Shown here: positions 23,398 to 28,012 of the stretch, piece after piece
Position numbering within the stretch: the first letter of the stretch is position 1
How the letters are laid out: every line of letters begins with the position of its first letter
Assembly (NCBI GenBank): GCA_910589385.1
Contig: CAJUTU010000043.1
Span: forward strand, 1-28,012
Direction of reading: 5' to 3'
Length of the DNA stretch: 28,012 bases
Origin: an uncultured Lachnospiraceae bacterium
GTDB taxonomy: Bacteria; Bacillota; Clostridia; Lachnospirales; Lachnospiraceae
Translations under genes and position numbers: made by a program
Notes under the pieces: generated by a model
The model's input: only the letters and a program-made list of their open reading frames with translations
Databases searched by the model: none
What the model was told of the DNA's origin: nothing

Positions 23398-25179
23398 TTA
23401 ATATTTTGCGTTGTCTGTGTACTCTCCGAAAGTATCCTTACCTGTACCAGATGTACTGTTACTGTTGTGTTTCACACCAGAATTTCTATAAGTGGGTACA
23501 CCTGCAGAGCCGCTGTTATCCAGATGAAACCGACTGATCAGCCCCTTGAGCACATTAGCCTGTCCTGAGAGCTCCTCACTTGCGGCGGCAGACTCTTCAG
23601 CGGTAGCAGAATTCGTCTGCACTACACTGGAAATCTGATCCACAGCCGAAGAAATTTGTGAGAGAGAATTAGCCTCATCTCCGGTGGCGCTGGAGATCAG
23701 GTTAACAGCATCCAACACCTTCTGGGAACTTTCCACCACGGCCTGCAGCGCCTGACTCGTCTCTTGGGACAGGTCAAGCCCCTCCTTAACCGCTGAAACG
23801 GTGTCTTCAATAAGCGCAGCAGTACTCTTGGCCGCCTTGGCAGACTTGCTGGCCAAGTTACGAACCTCGTCCGCAACCACAGCAAATCCCTTACCTGCAA
23901 CACCGGCGCGCGCAGCCTCAACAGCGGCATTCAAGGCCAAAATGTTAGTCTGGAACGCAATATCTTCAATGGTGTTAATGACCTTGCTGATCTCATTAGA
24001 ATGGGACTCAATCTTACTCATAGCATCCATCAGAGCGTCCATGTCTCCAGAACAAATGCCAATCTGCTGATGGGTATGATCATTCTCAGATTTGGCAGTT
24101 CTGGCATGGGAGGCAGTGGACTCCACCTGCTCGCTCACATCCTGGATAGTAGCAGCCAGTTCCTGCACGGAGGAAGCCTGCTCCGTAGCGCCCTGCGCCA
24201 ACGCCTGCGAACCGCTGGATACCTGGTCTCCGCCCGCATTAACTTGATCTGCAGCAATCTCGATCTGACTTAGTGTATCGCTCATAGATACTTTCATGAT
24301 GCGCATGGCCTTCAGAATACCTGCGTAATCGCCAACGTACGCTTCCTGCTGTTTACTGACCACCGTAAAGTTGCCCTGTGCCAGCTCATTCATGCAATAA
24401 TCGACGTCTCTGATAATATCTCTCACGATTCCAGTTAATTTCCGCATATGTTCCGCCATTTCGCCAAGCTCATCAGCAGAATGATAGGTAATATCCATAT
24501 CCATCTGACCCATGGCCATATTTGCGGCCACCTGGCGAATTTCTTCCACCGGTTTACGAATACTATTACTCATAGCCAAGGCCAATATCACACTAACCGC
24601 CACCGCAAGACAAATTATCACAATCACAATGATATTGGAAATTCCAGCCATTCTAGCGCCATCTTCTACTTTATGCAAAGCGTTCTCCTGAGCAGTCTCG
24701 CCTACACTGACCAAAATATCCCGCGTCTCGTCCATGTACGGCTTGTAATTGCTCTTATAAAGAGCCAGCGCTTCATCGTCCTGCTGTCGTTTTGCTAAAT
24801 CTGTCACCTGAGACAGGCTGGGCTCTGCACTGTTCAAATTCTGCTCTATCTGGGTGAGCTGAGACATATCTCCCTGATATGTACTTTTAAGTTCATCCAG
24901 CAGGGTGTAGAGACTCTGAAAATCACTTTTTGCAGAGTCGACGGTATCGTCGCTGTATTCTACAATACAAGATAGGATATTGCCCCGAACAGAAAAAACT
25001 GTACGCCGCATATCCAATGCATTTTCCACCGTTTGAAACTGTTGGTCATAGAATGCCTGCAATCTGCTGCTCTCCTGTTGAAGCATGACAATCGAAACAA
25101 TACCAACAATCAGCAACAGGGCCGTAATGAGCATATAGGATAGCAACATTCTGCTCCGGATCTTCATATTTTTTAACAT
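23398..25179 (-). CDS. Methyl-accepting chemotaxis protein
   Basis: A 593-residue chemoreceptor. TM1 is at about 12-33. A four-helix-bundle sensor domain runs to about 180 outside the cell, TM2 is at about 183-204, and a HAMP domain is at about 205-257. The signalling domain has its conserved hairpin tip IEDIAFQTNILALNAAVEAA at about 404-423 and continues with GKGFAVVADEVRNLASKSAK. The C-terminal tail is flexible, Ser/Asn-rich and without a CheR docking pentapeptide. It would signal to CheA/CheW, none of which are in the window. ATG 25179 has AAAGGAG nine bases upstream and is preferred to ATG 25221. The gene is a single-gene unit with its own promoter, lying between two tRNA-Asn-like repeats. 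Confidence 0.95.
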   Translation of the reverse strand: MLKNMKIRSRMLLSYMLITALLLIVGIVSIVMLQQESSRLQAFYDQQFQTVENALDMRRTVFSVRGNILSCIVEYSDDTVDSAKSDFQSLYTLLDELKSTYQGDMSQLTQIEQNLNSAEPSLSQVTDLAKRQQDDEALALYKSNYKPYMDETRDILVSVGETAQENALHKVEDGARMAGISNIIVIVIICLAVAVSVILALAMSNSIRKPVEEIRQVAANMAMGQMDMDITYHSADELGEMAEHMRKLTGIVRDIIRDVDYCMNELAQGNFTVVSKQQEAYVGDYAGILKAMRIMKVSMSDTLSQIEIAADQVNAGGDQVSSGSQALAQGATEQASSVQELAATIQDVSEQVESTASHARTAKSENDHTHQQIGICSGDMDALMDAMSKIESHSNEISKVINTIEDIAFQTNILALNAAVEAARAGVAGKGFAVVADEVRNLASKSAKAAKSTAALIEDTVSAVKEGLDLSQETSQALQAVVESSQKVLDAVNLISSATGDEANSLSQISSAVDQISSVVQTNSATAEESAAASEELSGQANVLKGLISRFHLDNSGSAGVPTYRNSGVKHNSNSTSGTGKDTFGEYTDNAKY

Positions 25180-25295
25180 TTGACATTTCTCCTTTTTTGT
25201 TCCATCGAAATACTTTTTCATCTTTTTTGTCTTTTTTGTCTTTTTTAATAATCATCTGATAGTTCTCTTTCTACTACCCTCCTTTCTCATAACGC

Positions 25296-25409
25296 TCAAT
25301 AGTTATTTTTTATTCCTTCAATCAATGCCTTTCGTAATACCTCTCCCCCTTCCTCTATTGCAACGTCCCTGCCACTTTGAACCCCAAATGTTATTTTCCG
25401 ACTTCTAAT
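25296..25409 (-). other. Open frame without start codon in the MCP leader
   Basis: The frame from ATT 25409 to the TGA at 25296-25298 encodes 37 residues with a convincing protein-like composition (ITFGVQSGRDVAIEEGGEVL, then RKALIEGIKNNY). It has no ATG, GTG or early TTG, and a TAA lies just upstream. It may be the remnant of a gene or a leader peptide with a rare ATT start. It lies in the ~260-base untranslated region before the MCP gene; nothing else is seen there. Confidence 0.3.
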
Positions 25410-25449
25410 AGATTACTGTACATCATGCGATTTCTTTCTGGTTGCTTTT

Positions 25450-25478
25450 ATTATACTAAACTCTAAACTGAACTTCAA
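25450..25478 (-). promoter_or_regulatory. MCP promoter
   Basis: On the minus strand, TTGAAG (25478-25473), a 17-base spacer and a perfect TATAAT (25455-25450) lie right after the terminator of tRNA-like copy B. The leader to the MCP start is about 260 bases. I do not see a cyclic-di-GMP riboswitch consensus in it. Confidence 0.75.
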
Positions 25479-25486
25479 CAAAATAC

Positions 25487-25517
25487 AAAAAAAACCTGTA
25501 AACATTCCGTCTACAGG
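25487..25517 (-). terminator. Terminator after tRNA-like copy B
   Basis: CCTGTA (25517-25512, minus) pairs with TACAGG (25500-25495), followed by T8 on the minus strand. The position relative to the tRNA-like sequence matches copy A, but the stem sequence and loop have diverged, which suggests that the stem itself is conserved. Confidence 0.8.
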
Positions 25518-25546
25518 CTCTTATCAGCCTCCCCGAGTTGGGCTCG
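25514..25546. repeat. 33-bp direct repeat, copy B (pair at 23209-23241)
   Basis: Identical over 33 bases to 23209-23241. Similarity continues through the tRNA-like sequence into GGTATGTAACCGTATC on the minus strand, which matches copy A except for transitions. The MCP gene is the only gene between the copies. Confidence 0.95.
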
Positions 25547-25602
25547 AACCAACAACCCCTCGGTTAACAACCGAGTGCTCTACCATTGATACGGTTACAT
25601 AC
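25529..25602 (-). pseudogene. tRNA-Asn(GTT)-like sequence lacking its 5' acceptor strand, copy B
   Basis: On the minus strand, AATGGTAGAGCA, an anticodon stem-loop CTCGG-TTGTTAA-CCGAG (anticodon GTT at 25568-25566), the variable loop, a full T-arm GTTGG-TTCGAGC-CCAAC and the 3' acceptor TCGGGGA plus G match a clostridial tRNA-Asn. The 5' acceptor strand, expected to read TCCCCGA, and the first half of the D-stem are replaced by GTAACCGTATC, which cannot pair. There is no encoded CCA. It is therefore a 3' tRNA fragment or relic, of the type left by integration at a tRNA gene. Confidence 0.75.
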
Positions 25603-25857
25603 CGTAAAATCTCTTTGATAGAGTGTTATGTCCAAATTACAATCAAGGGTATTTTATTCACATCGTATGGCTACCATCTAACTGGTGACCTAACGAATAG
25701 TATATTAATATAACTTCTCTCATTTGGCAAGAGGTAAATTTATGTTTTTGAAATTTTTTTATACTTTTTACTCTTTTATAACGCTGTACATAAGTAACCG
25801 TAATGAAACATGATCCGTCTTTTTCAATGATAGGGCACATCAGCCGGCCATCTTTTA

Positions 25858-26470
25858 TCAGATGGCCTCTGTGACCAAAACGCTGCCGTCGCCCCATTCG
25901 GAGCAGAACTGCTGGTATGACATGTTGAGCTCAACAGAGATTTTGTAATCCCTCCCAACCTCGATACGCTTGAACAAGTGGCAGGCAATCATTTTCTTCT
26001 GTTCCAGTGTGGCCGTATCAAATTCCCTGCCCAGGACTTGAACTGGTTGTAGGTCGGTGTGATCAAGTCGAGCCCCTGCTTTTTCTGTGTTTCTTCCTCC
26101 CTAAGTACCATGAGTTTTGTTTCCGCCTCGGTGATACGGGACTTGATGGTCTGGATTGCCTGCGTCAAATCCTCCGGGGAATAAATGCTGTCGCCTGTCA
26201 GCGTCTTTCCGATTTCAAGCTGCAGCTTCGTAAGCTGTTCCTTATTTTTGGTGAGCTCCAGGTCCAGCTTCTTCTGCGCGGCCCTGTTCCCGGCCATCTG
26301 CCGCTTGAACATTGCCTGCAGCTTTTCTTCCTCTGGCGCCCCGTCCATGCAGCTGAATATCTTTCGGATGATTTGCCGAATGGTCTCGTCCACCCTGTCC
26401 GCCTGCGCCCCGGTGCCTTACCCCAGCTTGTCCTGCCGGAAATGCCCTTCTTACTATTCCGTACATTTTC
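25858..26470 (-). pseudogene. Serine recombinase remnant: catalytic half lost, frameshifted
   Basis: Only the C-terminal part of a large serine recombinase remains. After a residual GHFRQDKLG segment comes ADRVDETIRQIIRKIFS, then a coiled coil (residues MDGAPEEEKLQAMFKRQ and on) and the end domain FKSWAGEFDTATLEQKKMIA, KRIEVGRDYKISVELNMSYQ and QFCSEWGDGSVLVTEAI. The last part needs one extra base near 26027 (GGGG reduced to GGG). Without it the frame ends at 25989. A stop is also met around 26419. The whole resolvase domain and most of the zinc ribbon are absent, with the junction about 26455-26470. The upstream sigma factor and leader match the normal arrangement of ICE-borne recombinases. 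A GGCCATCT hairpin (25846-25867) overlaps the original stop. Confidence 0.82.
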
Positions 26471-26491
26471 AGGGTGATTTCGCCGTCTGAT

Positions 26492-26917
26492 TCAGAAATT
26501 TTTTCGTAAAAATTTTTCCAGGTTCCGCAGACCGTGTTCAATGGACTGCCTCACATTGCTCTCATTGATCTTCTCCGCCCTGGCAATGGCACTCTTGCTC
26601 ATACCGAGAAAATAATGCGCATATATCCGGTTACGCTGTTTCTCTGGCAGAGAAGCAAGACCTTTGTAAAGCTGCTCCGTATCATAGCTTTCCTCCAAAA
26701 TGTCATAAGGAGATTTCTGGTCTAAGGCTGCAAGGTCACGCTCAATTCCTCCTGTATAGTCCAGAGAATAGAATGCCCTGTAGCGATATGTACGGATTCG
26801 GTTCGCTTCTTCCAAAAGTTCAAACTCTCTAAGCAGCAGGGCGACTTCCTCCGGCACCTCAACAACAGTATCTTTAGAATAAAATGGGTAATAATCCCGC
26901 AGATTGATCTTCTTCAT
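26492..26917 (-). CDS. ICE-type sigma-70-like factor
   Basis: A 141-residue protein beginning MKKINLRDYYPFY, the typical start of the short sigma-like proteins of integrative and conjugative elements in Clostridia. Region 2-like helices cover about 20-70. The C-terminal region 4 helix-turn-helix (about 88-138) has LPEKQRNRIYAHYFLGMSKS, AIARAEKINESNVRQSIEHG and LRNLEKFLRK. It probably recognises promoters inside the element. ATG 26917 has CGGAGG seven bases upstream. It directly precedes the remnant recombinase, which it would normally be transcribed with. Confidence 0.9.
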   Translation of the reverse strand: MKKINLRDYYPFYSKDTVVEVPEEVALLLREFELLEEANRIRTYRYRAFYSLDYTGGIERDLAALDQKSPYDILEESYDTEQLYKGLASLPEKQRNRIYAHYFLGMSKSAIARAEKINESNVRQSIEHGLRNLEKFLRKNF

Positions 26918-26973
26918 GGGTAATCCTCCGATTTCGATTTTTTAGTTAGCTGGCAAAATCAAAATCAGAGGGC

Positions 26974-27006
26974 GGGGAGCGGCAACGAAAAACAGTACCG
27001 CTCCCC
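26974..27006 (-). promoter_or_regulatory. GC-rich hairpin in the leader of the sigma-like gene
   Basis: GGGGAGCGG (26974-26982) and CCGCTCCCC (26998-27006) form a 9-bp stem with a 15-nt loop, about 57 bases before the sigma-like start. There is no T-run, so an attenuator or RNA-stability element is more likely than a terminator. Confidence 0.55.
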
Positions 27007-27112
27007 TCATGTTTCAAAAGGATAATGCACACCCGAAAAAATTCAGGTACGCAAAATAACAGTTCTCCTGTATTGTTTGAAAAATGATGTTGAACAATCG
27101 TGAAGTATGTCG

Positions 27113-27153
27113 AAAATAAAGCGCCGCAATCCTTTTTTCATGGATTACGGCGC
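27113..27153 (-). terminator. Intrinsic terminator after the winged-helix gene
   Basis: GCGCCGCAATCC (27121-27132) and GGATTACGGCGC (27142-27153) form a 12-bp stem with one mismatch. On the minus strand TTTATTTT follows. It is about 230 bases after the 27387 stop. Confidence 0.75.
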
Positions 27154-27386
27154 ATAGAGGCTTATATATATAGTTAAATTGGTATTGCTCTGTATCTTTC
27201 GGAAACATCCCCTAATCCTCCAAACCAAAAGAGGAACGGATGGCTATTATGCGGTCAGTCTCCCTTTACGAAGAATTATACTTGGAATATTTCTTTTATT
27301 TTTCCCGAAAGATTCTGTTTTCAGATAAGATTATTTCTACTTTTATAAAACTCTATTTTAGTAATAATTTATTTGTATTTCTATAT

Positions 27387-27734
27387 TTATACGTCAAACT
27401 TATACCCGACACTGTGTCTTTTTATATAATTCGGTATGTCTGGTGTAACTTTCAATTTTTTTCTTAAATTACTAATGTGGTTATTTATTGCCTTTCGAGA
27501 ATATTCATTATATTCTTCTTTCCAGACAATATCTTCTATCATTTCATATGTGAATACACGGCGAGGATTCAAGATAAGCAATGCCAGAATGTCAAACTCT
27601 TTTGCCGTTAACTGTATTTCTTGTCCATATACTTCAACAGAACGATATTCAAGGCAAAAATGCAATGAATCTACATCAACAACCGTTAAAGGAGCGTTAT
27701 TGAGCCAGTTTTCCTCCGATTTATATTCACTCAT
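27387..27734 (-). CDS. Stand-alone OmpR-type winged-helix DNA-binding protein
   Basis: A 115-residue protein holding only a Trans_reg_C winged helix. It has EVYGQEIQLTAKEFDILALL, NPRRVFTYEMIEDIVW, YSRKAINNHISNLRKKLKV and the wing RHSVGYKFDV. No receiver domain precedes it: the N-terminal ~22 residues (SEYKSEENWLNNAPLTVVDV) are too short, and the frame has a good ribosome binding site (GGAGG, seven bases before ATG 27734). It is therefore complete and not a truncated response regulator. Such proteins are found in clostridial ICEs next to the sigma-like gene and probably regulate element functions. The phosphorylation input is absent. Confidence 0.88.
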   Translation of the reverse strand: MSEYKSEENWLNNAPLTVVDVDSLHFCLEYRSVEVYGQEIQLTAKEFDILALLILNPRRVFTYEMIEDIVWKEEYNEYSRKAINNHISNLRKKLKVTPDIPNYIKRHSVGYKFDV

Positions 27735-27846
27735 GTATTCACCTCCTACACTATATTAAAAGGTCTATCTACACAAGGCAGATTGACCATCAGGGAAAGA
27801 TATGCTTACCTCGTATATCTAAATCCATATAATCATGCAACAACTT

Positions 27847-28012
27847 TCATATATCACACATGGAATACTTTATCCAGTTAAGCAACCTTGACAACACTTC
27901 GTTAATATCTCTGTCGATACAAATAGCCTGCTCTTGAATTTCGTCCGGGCAGACAGCGTATTCGTTCCTATTTCTCAAAAACTACAAAACCACATTCGTA
28001 AGGATGGTCGCA
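27847..28012 (-). pseudogene. Tail of an unknown gene cut by the window edge, interrupted by a stop
   Basis: A frame ending at TGA 27847-27849 reads NRNEYAVCPDEIQEQAICID, then RDINEVLSRLLNWIKYSMCD. It is protein-like, but has an in-frame TAG about 15 codons further upstream and no ATG. It may be a decayed gene of the integrative element, or a short gene with an unusual start. The rest lies beyond the window. Confidence 0.35.

Larger units (their letters stand above)
26918..27386. other. Leader/intergenic region with two hairpins
   Basis: This stretch of about 470 bases between the sigma-like gene and the winged-helix gene contains a hairpin at 26974-27006 and an intrinsic terminator at 27113-27153. 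Short frames at 27014-27208 (minus) and 27240-27467 (plus) have no ribosome binding sites and cross the terminator or the next gene. I do not annotate them. Confidence 0.6.

Noticed and set aside
25180..25449. Cyclic-di-GMP riboswitch in the chemoreceptor leader
   Set aside because: The long leader prompted a look, but the conserved riboswitch core sequences are absent.
25529..25602. Functional tRNA-Asn (GTT)
   Set aside because: The 3' acceptor strand TCGGGGA has no complementary 5' strand, and half of the D-stem is missing, so a cloverleaf cannot close.
25658..25897. 79-residue minus-strand ORF
   Set aside because: It starts inside the recombinase remnant in another frame, has no ribosome binding site, and its first residues are a frame-shifted reading of the GSVLVTEAI region.
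27014..27208. 64-residue minus-strand ORF
   Set aside because: It reads through the intrinsic terminator at 27113-27153 and lacks a ribosome binding site.
27240..27467. 75-residue plus-strand ORF
   Set aside because: It has an AT-driven composition rich in Phe, Tyr and Leu and overlaps the end of the winged-helix gene on the other strand. GAGGAACGG upstream is a fair site, but the protein has no recognisable character.
1..28012. CRISPR array or complete defence island
   Set aside because: There are no regularly spaced short repeats and no cas, restriction, toxin-antitoxin or retron genes. The two ATPase genes at the left are broken.

Overview
The window looks like chromosome from a Lachnospiraceae-type Clostridia (Firmicutes). 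The evidence is strong AGGAGG-type ribosome binding sites, moderate GC, TTG and GTG starts, and gene families typical of that group: DUF4474, DUF1700/DUF4097 with PadR, a CD1871A-like CXXC peptide, and an ICE-type sigma factor. No rRNA, intact tRNA or CRISPR array is visible. The species cannot be named from sequence alone.

Left accessory block (1-4222). On the minus strand lie two decaying ATPase genes. One is an OLD/AAA-type ATPase cut off inside a perfect inverted repeat. The other is an AAA-ATPase-like/PDDEXK gene whose Walker-containing middle has been deleted. Next come an orphan membrane-anchored protein with a TTG start and a large serine recombinase with an extra C-terminal winged helix, which is coupled to a 48-residue upstream ORF. 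A 440-base gap follows, holding a hairpin and a possible one-helix peptide.

Core block (4223-22000). This holds an orphan protein, then aroB with its own consensus promoter and terminator. A padR-DUF1700-DUF4097 envelope operon follows, with two AT-rich dyads at its promoter. Next is a response regulator-histidine kinase-ABC ATPase-double-FtsX permease module, with helically phased direct repeats before the ABC genes. The gltB-gltD operon (NADPH glutamate synthase, minus strand) converges on this module at a long hairpin. Divergent from gltB is a DUF4474 membrane protein overlapping a metallophosphoesterase gene.

Right block (22000-28012, all minus). A CD1871A-like peptide overlaps a polyferredoxin-type membrane protein. 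A methyl-accepting chemotaxis protein follows, bracketed by two copies of a broken tRNA-Asn-like sequence, each with its own intrinsic terminator. Beyond that is what looks like the decayed end of an integrative element: a recombinase lacking its catalytic half and frameshifted, an ICE-type sigma factor, a stand-alone winged-helix regulator, and the tail of another gene at the edge.

Nothing here is clearly a complete new defence or mobile system. The most unusual structures are the chemoreceptor cassette between tRNA-derived repeats, the recombinase with a DNA-binding tail and coupled small ORF, and the paired regulatory repeats at the PadR and ABC-transporter promoters.
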